Of a stretch of DNA of 29,605 nucleotides, positions 1 through 7,854 are shown piece by piece; position 1 is the stretch's first letter, and each line of letters starts with the position of its first letter. The notes below the pieces were generated by a model. That model made no database searches and had not been told where the DNA came from. It worked only from the letters and a program-made list of their open reading frames with translations. The stretch spans positions 1 through 29,605 of the forward strand of contig CAYOXD010000025.1 of the NCBI GenBank assembly GCA_964407825.1, given 5' to 3'. This DNA comes from CAYOXD01 sp964407825. Lineage in GTDB: Bacteria; Desulfobacterota; Desulfobacteria; Desulfobacterales; JAFDDL01. The translations under genes were made by a program, and so were the position numbers.

Positions 1-14
1 CTGAGGAAAAACCA

Positions 15-509
15 ATGAATGAAAAGGTCCTTAGCGAATCGAACCAGTATCTGACCTTCCGGCTGGATGACGAGATGTTTGCCCTGGACGTGAATCAGGT
101 CCGGGAGGTCCTGGATTTCAGCACCATTACCAAGGTGCCGCGGGCGCCGGAATTCATGCGGGGGGTCATCAATGTGCGCGGCAGCGTGGTGCCCGTTATC
201 GATCTGAGGCGCAAATTCGGCCTCACCAAGACCGAAAAGACCCTGGACACGCGTATCGTGGTGATGGAGCTGGACATGGACGGCGAGATGACGGTCCTGG
301 GCGCCATGGCCGATTCGGTACACGAGGTGATCGAGCTGGAGGCCGAGCAGATAGAGGCGCCCCCCCGCATTGGATCCCGCTGGCGGACCGAATTCATCAA
401 GGGGATCGGCAAGCGCGGCGAGCAGTTCATCATCATCCTGGATATCGACCGGGTATTTTCCTCCGACGAGTTGGCCCTGGTGGAGGCGTCTTCGGAGGCG
501 GAGGTGTGA
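15..509 (+). CDS. cheW: Chemotaxis coupling protein CheW
   Basis: This is a 164-residue single-domain CheW, the cytoplasmic adaptor that links chemoreceptors to the CheA kinase. Residues about 11-150 form the whole CheW (SH3-like) domain. Recognisable family segments are the N-terminal YLTFRLDDEMFALDV strand, FMRGVINVRGSVVPVIDLR, and the C-terminal IIILDIDRVF. GAGG lies 8 bases before the ATG. The gene is followed after a short gap by cheR and then cheB and cheD, so it belongs to a chemotaxis operon whose earlier part (probably cheA and receptors) is outside the window. Length is normal for the family. The identification is secure; which of several possible chemosensory pathways it serves cannot be told from here. 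Confidence 0.95.
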   Translation: MNEKVLSESNQYLTFRLDDEMFALDVNQVREVLDFSTITKVPRAPEFMRGVINVRGSVVPVIDLRRKFGLTKTEKTLDTRIVVMELDMDGEMTVLGAMADSVHEVIELEAEQIEAPPRIGSRWRTEFIKGIGKRGEQFIIILDIDRVFSSDELALVEASSEAEV

Positions 510-551
510 GGCATCGGCCAACCGACATGATCGGTGGCGGGAGGCGATGAC

Positions 552-1436
552 ATGGCGTCCACGCTATCCGCCGAGGTCGCGCGTCCGCCGCTGGGGGGCG
601 CCCCCGGGAACCTGTCCAGCGAGCTCTTCCGGCGTTTCAGCCGGTACATTCAGCGTGAGCTGGGCATCAAGATGCCGCCGGTCAAAAAGACGATGCTCCA
701 GGCGCGGCTTCAAAAACGGCTGCGTCGTTTGGGGATAAGGAGCTTCGCGGACTATTTCGACTACGTATTCAGTGAAGAGGGCCGTGAGGTCGAGCTGCCC
801 CATATGATCGATGTAGTAACGACCAACAAGACCGATTTCTTCAGGGAACCCAGACATTTCGACTATTTGACGCAGACAGTCCTCGTGCGCCTGTACCAGG
901 GCATGGGAAGGGGTGCCCGAAGCCGCATGCGCTTCTGGAGCGCCGGTTGCAGCACCGGTGAAGAACCTTACACCCTGGCCATGGTGTTGAGCGAATTCAA
1001 GGAGCGTTGGGAGGACTTTAACTTTTCCATCCTGGCCACCGATATATCAACCCAGGTCCTCAAGACCGCGATGCTGGGTATTTACACCCAAGAGGAGGTG
1101 GCCCCCGTGCCGTTCAGCCTTAAAAAGAAGTACCTTCTGCGCAGCAAGGATCATGACAGGGGGCTGGTGCGCATCGCGCCGGAGCTTCGGCGGACGGTCC
1201 GGTTCGGCCGGCTCAATTTCATGTCCGAAGATTACGGGATTCCCGACACGATGCAGGTTATCTTCTGCCGCAACGTGATCATCTATTTTGACAAATCCAC
1301 CCAGGAGCAGATGCTCAACCGGCTCTGCCGACACCTGATGCCGGGGGGGTATCTGTTTATGGGACACTCGGAGACGTTGAGCGGCTTGAAGGTGCCGCTC
1401 AAGCAGGTGGCTTCAACCGTTTATCAAAAACAATAG
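552..1436 (+). CDS. cheR: Chemoreceptor glutamate methyltransferase CheR
   Basis: CheR methylates specific glutamates on chemoreceptors using S-adenosylmethionine, which sets adaptation. The product is 294 residues, a typical length. The N-terminal all-helical CheR domain (about residues 15-75) is followed by the methyltransferase domain with the SAM-binding segment FWSAGCSTGEEPYTLAM near residue 127, the ILATDIS acidic segment, and IFCRNVIIYF near residue 238. An in-frame GTG at 534 would add six residues. I chose ATG 552 because GGGAGG at 539-544 lies 7 bases upstream, whereas the GTG has no good ribosome site. It sits between cheW and cheB. No TPR or other extension is present. Confidence 0.95.
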   Translation: MASTLSAEVARPPLGGAPGNLSSELFRRFSRYIQRELGIKMPPVKKTMLQARLQKRLRRLGIRSFADYFDYVFSEEGREVELPHMIDVVTTNKTDFFREPRHFDYLTQTVLVRLYQGMGRGARSRMRFWSAGCSTGEEPYTLAMVLSEFKERWEDFNFSILATDISTQVLKTAMLGIYTQEEVAPVPFSLKKKYLLRSKDHDRGLVRIAPELRRTVRFGRLNFMSEDYGIPDTMQVIFCRNVIIYFDKSTQEQMLNRLCRHLMPGGYLFMGHSETLSGLKVPLKQVASTVYQKQ

Positions 1437-1503
1437 GGGGTCCGGCGGTCTTGCTGGCGTCCTTTTCCCGGATGGCCGGTATGGGATACAGGGAGTCGTG
1501 GCA

Positions 1504-2574
1504 GTGAAGAAAAGAAAATTCAGGGTCCTGATCGTCGATGATTCAGCCGTGGTCCGCCAGACCCTCAAGGAGCTTGTTATATCCGATCCCGATCTCGAGG
1601 TGATGGCCACCGCTTCGGACCCGTTTATCGCCGCCGAAAAGATCAAGCAGGAAGTGCCGGATGTGATCACCCTCGATGTGGAAATGCCGCGGATGGATGG
1701 GCTGACCTTTTTACAGAAGATCATGAGTCAGCATCCCATTCCGGTGGTCATGTGCTCGAGCCTGGCCGAGAAGGGGTCCCAGTCCGCGCTTCGGGCCCTG
1801 GAGTATGGCGCGGTGGAGATCATCGAGAAGCCGAGACTTGGCACCAAACGGTTTTTGGAAGAGTCCCGTATGCGCATCTGTGATGTGGTGAAGGCCGCGG
1901 CCCTGACGCGGGTGTGCAAGGTGCCGCCCCAGCGGCAGATCGAACCGAAGTTGACGGCCGATGCGGTCCTGGCCAAACCCAGGTCCAAGGCCATGATCAA
2001 GACGACGGAAAAGGTGGTGGTCGTCGGCGCCTCCACCGGCGGTACCGAAGCCCTGCGCGTTTTTCTGGAAAAGCTGCCGCTGGATTGCCCCGGCGTCGTG
2101 ATCGTTCAACACATGCCCGAGAAGTTTACCACCACCTTCGCCCAGCGTCTGGACAGCCTGTGTCGGGTGAGTGTGAAGGAGGCGGCCAACAACGATACGA
2201 TCCTTGGCGGCCGGGTGTTGATCGCGCCGGGCAACTATCATCTTCTGCTCAAGCGCAGCGGGGCCCGCTACTATGTGGATGTCAAGGAGGGGCCGCTGGT
2301 CAGCCGCCACCGGCCGTCGGTGGATGTGCTTTTCCGGTCGGCGGCCCGCTATGCGGGCGCCAATGCGGTGGGGGTGATCATGACGGGCATGGGCGACGAC
2401 GGGGCGCGGGGCATGTTGGAGATGAAGGAGATGGGCGCCTATACCATCGCCCAGGACGAGGCCTCCTCCGTGGTGTTCGGCATGCCCCAGGAGGCGATCA
2501 AGCGCGGGGCGGTGGACAAGGTGCTGCCCCTGGAGCGCATTGCCGCCGAGGTGATACGGCGATGCAGCCCGTAA
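1504..2574 (+). CDS. cheB: Chemotaxis protein-glutamate methylesterase/deamidase CheB
   Basis: CheB removes receptor methyl groups and deamidates receptor glutamines when phosphorylated by CheA, opposing CheR. Residues 6-120 are a receiver domain with the acidic pair in LIVDDSAVVR (D12, D13) and phospho-acceptor D58 in TLDVEMPRMDG; the KPR lysine is also present. A linker leads to the methylesterase domain (about residues 165-350). The expected catalytic triad is visible: S177 in VGASTGGTEAL, H203 in VQHMPEKF, and D299 in MTGMGDDGARG. GTG 1504 was chosen over GTG 1498 because AGGGAG at 1490-1495 is 8 bases from it but only 2 bases from 1498. Full length, 356 residues. Confidence 0.95.
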   Translation: MKKRKFRVLIVDDSAVVRQTLKELVISDPDLEVMATASDPFIAAEKIKQEVPDVITLDVEMPRMDGLTFLQKIMSQHPIPVVMCSSLAEKGSQSALRALEYGAVEIIEKPRLGTKRFLEESRMRICDVVKAAALTRVCKVPPQRQIEPKLTADAVLAKPRSKAMIKTTEKVVVVGASTGGTEALRVFLEKLPLDCPGVVIVQHMPEKFTTTFAQRLDSLCRVSVKEAANNDTILGGRVLIAPGNYHLLLKRSGARYYVDVKEGPLVSRHRPSVDVLFRSAARYAGANAVGVIMTGMGDDGARGMLEMKEMGAYTIAQDEASSVVFGMPQEAIKRGAVDKVLPLERIAAEVIRRCSP

Positions 2575-2620
2575 TGACCTGACATTTTTCCGCCCTGTTC
2601 CCGGTAGGGCGGTGCGGTCT

Positions 2621-3139
2621 GTGACGGTCATGACAAAGAGAATCGTCAGCATTCACATTGGGCAGCTCCATGCCAGCAGGAATCCGGTGATTATCTACAC
2701 CTTGCTGGGCTCCTGTGTGGCGGTGTGCCTGTTCGATCCGGAGGCCAAAATCGGCGGAATGAACCATATCCTCATGCCGGGGTATGTGGATTACCGCCAT
2801 GGGGGCGTGGCCGGGCGCTATGGAGACAATGCGATCCGGATGCTGATCAAGCGGATCGTGAACCTGGGCGGGAGCCCCGAACGACTGGTGGCAAAGGTGT
2901 TCGGCGGCGCGCATATGTTTCACGAACTGTCTGTGGACGACAGCACCGGCATAAAAAACGCCCGGGGTGCCGTTGCCTGCCTGAAGGCGCGACAGGTGCC
3001 GATCCTCAACTGGGATCTCGGCGGCACCGATACCCGGAAGATCTTCTTTCACTCGAATACCGGAGAAGTTTTTCTCCAGCGGGTGAGACCGAGCGCCCGA
3101 CAGCGGAAGCAATGGGATCGGAATCGTATGGTTGGATAG
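2621..3139 (+). CDS. cheD: Chemoreceptor glutamine deamidase CheD
   Basis: CheD converts specific receptor glutamines to glutamates and in some bacteria partners with CheC. The product is about 172 residues. The catalytic cysteine lies in TLLGSCVAVCLFD (C32) and the histidine in GGMNHILMP (H49); the later FGGAHMF segment is also typical. The start is uncertain: GTG 2612, GTG 2621 and ATG 2630 are all in frame. AGGG at 2606-2609 is 2, 11 and 20 bases from them, so 2621 is the compromise chosen. It ends the chemotaxis block; no CheC is seen nearby. No clear terminator follows. Confidence 0.9.
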   Translation: MTVMTKRIVSIHIGQLHASRNPVIIYTLLGSCVAVCLFDPEAKIGGMNHILMPGYVDYRHGGVAGRYGDNAIRMLIKRIVNLGGSPERLVAKVFGGAHMFHELSVDDSTGIKNARGAVACLKARQVPILNWDLGGTDTRKIFFHSNTGEVFLQRVRPSARQRKQWDRNRMVG

Positions 3140-3169
3140 GGTTATTTTATTCTGTCTGGGGCCTATATC

Positions 3170-3198
3170 TTGACAAAAAAGCGGGGGTTTGCCATAAG
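3170..3198 (+). promoter_or_regulatory. Candidate sigma70 promoter for the MoxR/RDD operon
   Basis: A perfect TTGACA (3170-3175) is followed after 17 bases by CATAAG (3193-3198, four of six consensus matches). It lies in the gene-free stretch between cheD and the first gene of the next operon, on the right strand. The predicted leader would be about 155 bases long. This is a pattern match only. Confidence 0.4.
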
Positions 3199-3249
3199 GC
3201 CGACTCAATATAACAAGTCCCTATCTTTTTCCTGTTACAAAACGTTTGC

Positions 3250-3291
3250 GGCCGTCCCCCGGCCTGACCGACCCGTCGCGGCTCCGGAGCC
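3250..3291 (+). other. Two small palindromes in the operon leader
   Basis: GGCCG (3250-3254) pairs with CGGCC (3260-3264) around a 5-base loop. GGCTCCGGAGCC (3280-3291) is a perfect 12-bp palindrome. Both lie between the candidate promoter and the ribosome site AAGGAG (3350-3355). They could be protein-binding or RNA-structure elements. They do not match a riboswitch I recognise. Confidence 0.3.
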
Positions 3292-3363
3292 CGCTGCACG
3301 CACGGATCGTCCCGGACCGGTGAGCTGGGAGAGAAACGCACCCAAAAGCGAAGGAGCTATATT

Positions 3364-4200
3364 ATGGCGTGGTACTACAGGGATGGAGAGCAAGTGAACG
3401 GTCCAGTCGAAAAAAATGAACTGCAGAAGCTGATCAATTCCGGACGTATTGACCGGCAAACCCTGGTCTGGAATGAGGCCACGAGCCAATGGTGTCCCCT
3501 TGGGGAGATGGTGAAGGGCAGCGCCAGTGACGGAGCCAGCCACCCCCCGCCGGTGCCGGAGCCGCCACCGGCCGTCACCGGTCAGGACGTGCCCGCGGAG
3601 GCGGCGGAAACGGCTCCGGCCGTGACGGTCTGCTCCCAGTGTGGCCGCTCCTTTCCCAAGGATCAGGTGGTCATGTTCGACAATCGGGTGATTTGCGCCG
3701 CCTGCAAGCCCCTTTTCGTTCAAAGGCTCAAGGAGGGCGCCGGCTTGCCCGGCCAGTTGCGATATGCCGGTTTCTGGATCCGCGCTGCTGCGAAAATCAT
3801 CGATTTGCTGATCTGGTTTGTTATTGTAATGGTAATCGGCTATTTCGTTGGGATGCTTTTTCGCTCAGTGGTCGGGCACACCCAGAACAGGGAAGCCTTG
3901 TACGGGGGGCTTTTCCTCATATTCCTTATCCAGCTGCTCATCCGCATTATCATTGTAGCCAGTTACAATACCTATTTTATCGGACGGTTCGCTGCGACCC
4001 CCGGAAAGATGGCCTGCCGGATAAAGGTGGTGACCCCAGAGGGGGGCAGAGTGAGCTATCCCCGGGCACTGGGCCGGAATTTCGCCGAGTGGCTGAGTTC
4101 CACCTTCACCCTGACCATCGGCTATATCATGGCGGGTTTCGACAGTGAGAAGCGTGCCCTGCATGACCGGGTGTGCAGCACCCGTGTGGTATACAGATAA
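3364..4200 (+). CDS. RDD-family membrane protein with GYF_2-like and zinc-ribbon front end
   Basis: This 278-residue protein has three parts. Residues 2-48 (WYYRDGEQVNGPVEKNEL, then LVWNEATSQWCPL) look like a GYF_2 domain, usually a small peptide-binding or tethering module. Next come a Pro/Ala-rich linker and a zinc-binding motif with C90, C93, C111 and C114 (CSQC and ICAAC). Residues about 130-275 are an RDD membrane domain: FWIRAAAKIIDLLIWF contains the signature Arg and Asp, two hydrophobic segments follow, and then GKMACRIKVV. AAGGAG lies 8 bases before the ATG. It opens a ten-gene operon that ends with a second RDD protein. RDD proteins are sometimes suggested to be transporters; here the role is unknown. 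Confidence 0.8.
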   Translation: MAWYYRDGEQVNGPVEKNELQKLINSGRIDRQTLVWNEATSQWCPLGEMVKGSASDGASHPPPVPEPPPAVTGQDVPAEAAETAPAVTVCSQCGRSFPKDQVVMFDNRVICAACKPLFVQRLKEGAGLPGQLRYAGFWIRAAAKIIDLLIWFVIVMVIGYFVGMLFRSVVGHTQNREALYGGLFLIFLIQLLIRIIIVASYNTYFIGRFAATPGKMACRIKVVTPEGGRVSYPRALGRNFAEWLSSTFTLTIGYIMAGFDSEKRALHDRVCSTRVVYR

Positions 4201-4217
4201 ACCGGAGGAGTCTCACA

Positions 4218-4778
4218 TTGATCGCCTGCCCAAAGTGCCATACCCTTCAGCCTCCCGCCCATATCAATACCGGAGCGCTTCTGGCTTGCCCTGGATGCGG
4301 GGCAACGCTCCGCACGGATGTCTTCAAGGCCTTTGCGAGATCGGAGGGGCAGGGGGAAGCGGCAGCCAACGATCCGTCGTCAGACCGGGCCGAGTGCTTC
4401 TACCATGCCGGGAAAAGAGCCGTCTATGCATGCGATGGATGCGGCCGTCTGCTCTGTTCCCTGTGCCGGGTGGAATTGAGCGGTCGCAACCTGTGCATGC
4501 GCTGCCTGCAGGCCGGAAGGGATCAGCGGAAGATCGATTCCCTGGAAAATCAGCGGCTCCGAAACGACAACATTGCCTTGCTCTTGGCTTTCTTGTCTGC
4601 GATCACGGTGGTTTTTACCCTTGTGACCGCGCCAGTGGCGATCTATTTTACCGTGCGCCACTGGCGGGCGCCGGCGGGGGTGTTGCCGCGGCCGATCATG
4701 AAGAGCATTCTGGCCCTCTTGATGGCAACCGGCCAATTGACCGGCTGGGTTGTTTTTTTCCTTTACCGCCTTGGGTAG
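4218..4778 (+). CDS. Membrane protein with N-terminal zinc ribbon and B-box-like zinc module
   Basis: The product is 186 residues from TTG 4218, chosen because AGGAG (4206-4210) lies 7 bases upstream and translation from there opens directly with the first zinc knuckle. C4, C7, C24 and C27 form a zinc ribbon. A second module uses C60, H63, C72, C75, C80, C83, C93 and C96, resembling B-box-type fingers. Two hydrophobic helices follow (about residues 118-142 and 158-184), so the zinc modules are probably membrane-tethered. The second module has the same ligand spacing as the one in the gene starting at 5855. Function unknown; the operon suggests a role with the MoxR system. Confidence 0.7.
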   Translation: MIACPKCHTLQPPAHINTGALLACPGCGATLRTDVFKAFARSEGQGEAAANDPSSDRAECFYHAGKRAVYACDGCGRLLCSLCRVELSGRNLCMRCLQAGRDQRKIDSLENQRLRNDNIALLLAFLSAITVVFTLVTAPVAIYFTVRHWRAPAGVLPRPIMKSILALLMATGQLTGWVVFFLYRLG

Positions 4779-4793
4779 CCGGAGAAGATGTTC

Positions 4794-5858
4794 ATGGCGC
4801 GCAAACCAAAAGCATACAGGAAGATGGCGAGAGCCGGTCTCACCCAGTTCCCCAAACGATCCCTGTGGCAGGGGGCCGATCACCTGCTGTGGGTGGAAAA
4901 CGGCATCGTCCATGATCAGTACAAGCGTTTCTATTTCAAGGACATAGAGGCGCTTATCCTGCGGGAAAACAACCGCCGGCTGTCCTGGGCGATAGGGTGG
5001 GGGGCATGCCTCGCCCTTTTCGGCATCATCTGCCTCCTGAGCCGGAGGCCCAGCCATGGGTCGGGGTTCATGGCGGTTCTCAGCGCCGTCGCGCTCGGAG
5101 TCAACTGGTGGAAGGGACCCGGCTGCGCGGTGTATCTTCAGACCGCCGTCCAGGTGCAAAGGCTCACCAACCTGGTCCGGGTTCCAAAGGCCCTAAAGGT
5201 CATGGATAGAATCAGGGCGGCCGCCGATACGGCCCAGGGGGTGTTGGTCGAGACCGACCTGGCCTCCATCGGATCGTCAAAACGGATCGAGCCGGACGGT
5301 CTCGGGGCGGTTAAGACCGGTGAAGCCCGATCCGCCGCCGAAGTGGAGGCCTACAATCCGCTGTTGCACCGGATTCTGTTTGGCCTCTTGTTTTTTTTCG
5401 GACTCCTCAGGGGGGTACAGTTGTGGGCCAGGTCGATCCCCCTGGCGGCGGTGGATTTGTACGCCATAGCCTGCACCTTTGTGCTTGCCATCGTCGTTCT
5501 GGCCCGTTGGCATGGCAATGTGAAGGGCACGGTGCTTTCCCTTGCCAGTTGGCTGACCCTGGTTTTCGCCATTCTTCAGGGTTTGAGCGCCTATGTCATG
5601 TTCATTATCGCCTCCATGCGTCACCCGGATCTGGCCTTTCGCCAATGGGCAATTTTTAGGGCCTTTTTAGGACTTCGCGTGGGAGATGGGCCCATGGTCT
5701 GGGGCATTGCCGTCGCCGCCGCCGTGATCAGCGTGGGACTGGGGCTGCTGGGATGGATGGCGACGCTGGGGAGGAAAAGCGGCCCTCTGGTGGGGACCCC
5801 AAGGAACTCCGCCGGCGCTGACGGACCCGTGCGGGAAGGGGAGGCCATCTCCCTATGA
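4794..5858 (+). CDS. Uncharacterised polytopic membrane protein
   Basis: I do not recognise the family. The protein is about 354 residues. Residues 1-60 are soluble, with a strand-rich stretch (HLLWVENGIVHDQYKRFYF) that could be a small PH-like fold. Hydrophobic pairs follow at about 65-105, a soluble loop to about 190, then four or five further membrane helices, and a charged, Gly-rich tail. ATG 4788 is an alternative start, but GGAG (4781-4784) is only 3 bases from it and 9 bases from 4794. The stop overlaps the next start (ATGA), so the two products are probably made together. Real by codon use and position in the operon. Confidence 0.65.
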   Translation: MARKPKAYRKMARAGLTQFPKRSLWQGADHLLWVENGIVHDQYKRFYFKDIEALILRENNRRLSWAIGWGACLALFGIICLLSRRPSHGSGFMAVLSAVALGVNWWKGPGCAVYLQTAVQVQRLTNLVRVPKALKVMDRIRAAADTAQGVLVETDLASIGSSKRIEPDGLGAVKTGEARSAAEVEAYNPLLHRILFGLLFFFGLLRGVQLWARSIPLAAVDLYAIACTFVLAIVVLARWHGNVKGTVLSLASWLTLVFAILQGLSAYVMFIIASMRHPDLAFRQWAIFRAFLGLRVGDGPMVWGIAVAAAVISVGLGLLGWMATLGRKSGPLVGTPRNSAGADGPVREGEAISL

Positions 5859-6184
5859 CGGATGTGAGCCGACAGCGCTGCAGCCTGCATGCCGACCGGG
5901 AGGCGGTGGTTCGGTGCCCCGTGTGCCGTGGGTTTTTCTGCCGGGAATGCGTCACCGAGCATGAGGATCGCATGCTGTGCAACCGATGCCTGACCCGGAT
6001 GACGGATCGGGCAACGACCGGCGGTGGCGGCCGATTTCTCTTGCTGGGAGTCGCGCTGCAGGGCGCAACGGGATTTATCCTGTTGTGGATAGCCTTTTCC
6101 CTGATAGGCCGGATGCTCCTGTCCATTCCCAGCTCCTTTCACGAGGGCACCATCTGGCAGGCCGGATGGTGGAAGTCCCCATGA
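5855..6184 (+). CDS. Small B-box-like zinc-finger membrane protein
   Basis: This 109-residue protein has a cytoplasmic-looking zinc module followed by a hydrophobic region (about residues 60-90, one or two helices). The ligands are C9, H12, C21, C24, C29, C32, C42 and C45, with H36 also available. The spacing between them is identical to the second zinc module of the protein encoded at 4218-4778, so the two modules are paralogous. Its start overlaps the upstream stop and its own stop overlaps the next start, both as ATGA, indicating tight translational coupling. Function unknown; a protein-binding or assembly role beside the MoxR components is a reasonable guess. Confidence 0.7.
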   Translation: MTDVSRQRCSLHADREAVVRCPVCRGFFCRECVTEHEDRMLCNRCLTRMTDRATTGGGGRFLLLGVALQGATGFILLWIAFSLIGRMLLSIPSSFHEGTIWQAGWWKSP

Positions 6185-7854
6185 GCCATCGGACGGACCG
6201 CGACACTCCCGGCGCCCTGGAACTGGCCGAACAGGCGGTGCGGCTGCTGCGTCAGAGGGGCGGTACCGCCCTGGCCTGCTACTATATCGGTGTCCTGCCC
6301 TTTTTGTTGGGACTGCTCTATTTCTGGTCGGACATGAGTCGCGACCCGGATGCGGCGGGGTACGGCGCACCGGCCGCCGCCGGCATGGCGATCCTCTTTA
6401 TCTGGATGAAGCTGTGGCAGGTGCGTTTTTGCAGGACCCTGTGGTGTGTTCTTCAGGGAACGCCGCCGGAACCCTGGAGCTGGCGACGGACGTGGGTCAC
6501 GGCCGCCCGGCAGGCGGCCCTGCAGGCCACGGGGACCGTTGTGCTCCCCCTGGCCTCGGTGATCCTGGTGCCCATGGCCTGGGCCTATGCCTTCTATCAG
6601 AATCTGAGCGTGATGGATGGCCCGGATACGGGCGGCCTGAAGGATCTCTACCGGAACGCCGCGGACCAGGCCCTGCTCTGGCCTGGATCCAACCATCTGC
6701 TGCTGACGCTGATATCGGCCTTCGGTCTGTTTGTGTTCGCCAACGTGGTGGTGGGAATGATGATGCTGCCCTATCTGCTGAAATGGTTCCTTGGCATCGA
6801 AACCACCTTCACCACCGGCGGTCTTCATGCCGTTGTCAACACCACCTTCCTGGCGGCGACCTGTGCGGCAACTTACCTGTGCCTGGATCCCATCGTCAAG
6901 GCGGCCTATACCCTGCGCTGTTTTTACGGCCGATCGCGACGCACGGGGGATGATCTGCGCGCCGCGATACAGCCTTTAATCATCGCCGTGCTGCTGATCG
7001 CCCTGGTGGTAGGGGGCGCAACGGGCAGGTCCTGGGCCGCCCCGTCCGGGGCTTCAGCACGGCCCGAGCGGTCGAGCGCCCCCCCCGGGCAGGAGGCCAT
7101 GGCGAAGTGGAACCGGGCCATGGATCAGATTCTGTCCCAGCGGCGATTCGCCTGGCGAATGCCCAGGGAAAAACACGTCAAGGCACGGGGGGAGAGAAGG
7201 GGCTGGTTCTGGAGCTCCCTCCACTGGTTGAAGAAGAAGATCGAGGCCGCCTTCGAGGCGGTGGACGCCTGGTTGGATGCCCTGTCCCGATGGCTTAGAA
7301 AGATTTTTCCCCAAGGGCAGAAGACCGAAGCTGCCGGGACCGACTGGTCTGCCGTTACCCGGATTGTTTTTTACTTGATCGGTGCTGGCCTGTTGATTTC
7401 TTTACTGCTGTCCATTCGGAACCGGCTGCGCCATGGCCGTATACTGCATGGGACCGAGAAAAGCGGTGCCGCCGAGACGGTCATCGATTTGAATGATGAG
7501 AATCTTACCGCCGACGATCTACCGAGGGAAAAATGGCTTGCCCTGGCCCGGGAAATGATGGCGCGCCGTGAGCTGCGTCAGGCCCTGCGCGCCTTTTACC
7601 TCTCGCTTCTGGCCCAGTTGGGGGATCAGGGCCGCATCGTTATCGCCCGGTACAAGTCCAATCGGGATTACCGGGGGGAACTGGGCCGTCGCTCCCACAG
7701 CGAACCCGAACTGGTGGCGCTTTTCGACCGGTGCGTGGCCGCATTCGAACGCGCCTGGTACGGGATGCACCCGGTGGCCGAGGATCAGCTGTCCCTGTTT
7801 GTTTCGGATCAGGAAAGGATCTGTCTGCTTGTCCAACCATCGACCCTACATTAG
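6181..7854 (+). CDS. Multi-spanning membrane protein with C-terminal DUF4129 domain
   Basis: The start at ATG 6181 (557 residues) is supported by the ATGA overlap with the gene before; upstream in-frame codons run through that gene. The N-terminal half has about six hydrophobic segments (residues about 30-280). A soluble, Arg/Lys- and Trp-rich loop comes next, then a single helix near residue 395-415. The C-terminal part, from about 455 onward, reads RELRQALRAFYLSLLAQL, then SHSEPELVALFDRCVAAFERAWYG, matching the DUF4129 pattern. DUF4129 proteins are commonly encoded beside MoxR, DUF58 and DUF4350 genes, as here. The molecular role is not known. Confidence 0.75.
   Translation: MSHRTDRDTPGALELAEQAVRLLRQRGGTALACYYIGVLPFLLGLLYFWSDMSRDPDAAGYGAPAAAGMAILFIWMKLWQVRFCRTLWCVLQGTPPEPWSWRRTWVTAARQAALQATGTVVLPLASVILVPMAWAYAFYQNLSVMDGPDTGGLKDLYRNAADQALLWPGSNHLLLTLISAFGLFVFANVVVGMMMLPYLLKWFLGIETTFTTGGLHAVVNTTFLAATCAATYLCLDPIVKAAYTLRCFYGRSRRTGDDLRAAIQPLIIAVLLIALVVGGATGRSWAAPSGASARPERSSAPPGQEAMAKWNRAMDQILSQRRFAWRMPREKHVKARGERRGWFWSSLHWLKKKIEAAFEAVDAWLDALSRWLRKIFPQGQKTEAAGTDWSAVTRIVFYLIGAGLLISLLLSIRNRLRHGRILHGTEKSGAAETVIDLNDENLTADDLPREKWLALAREMMARRELRQALRAFYLSLLAQLGDQGRIVIARYKSNRDYRGELGRRSHSEPELVALFDRCVAAFERAWYGMHPVAEDQLSLFVSDQERICLLVQPSTLH

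Noticed and set aside
1711..2652. Long minus-strand open frame opposite cheB
   Set aside because: High-GC shadow: the translation is His/Arg/Gly-rich with no recognisable domain, while the plus strand encodes a complete CheB with its catalytic residues.
3280..3363. Possible cyclic-di-GMP riboswitch in the leader before the RDD gene
   Set aside because: The conserved core bases of that class are not present; only simple palindromes are seen.
4145..4915. 256-codon plus-strand frame across two zinc-module genes
   Set aside because: Out-of-frame shadow without domains; the other frame has the zinc ligands, membrane helices and a good start.
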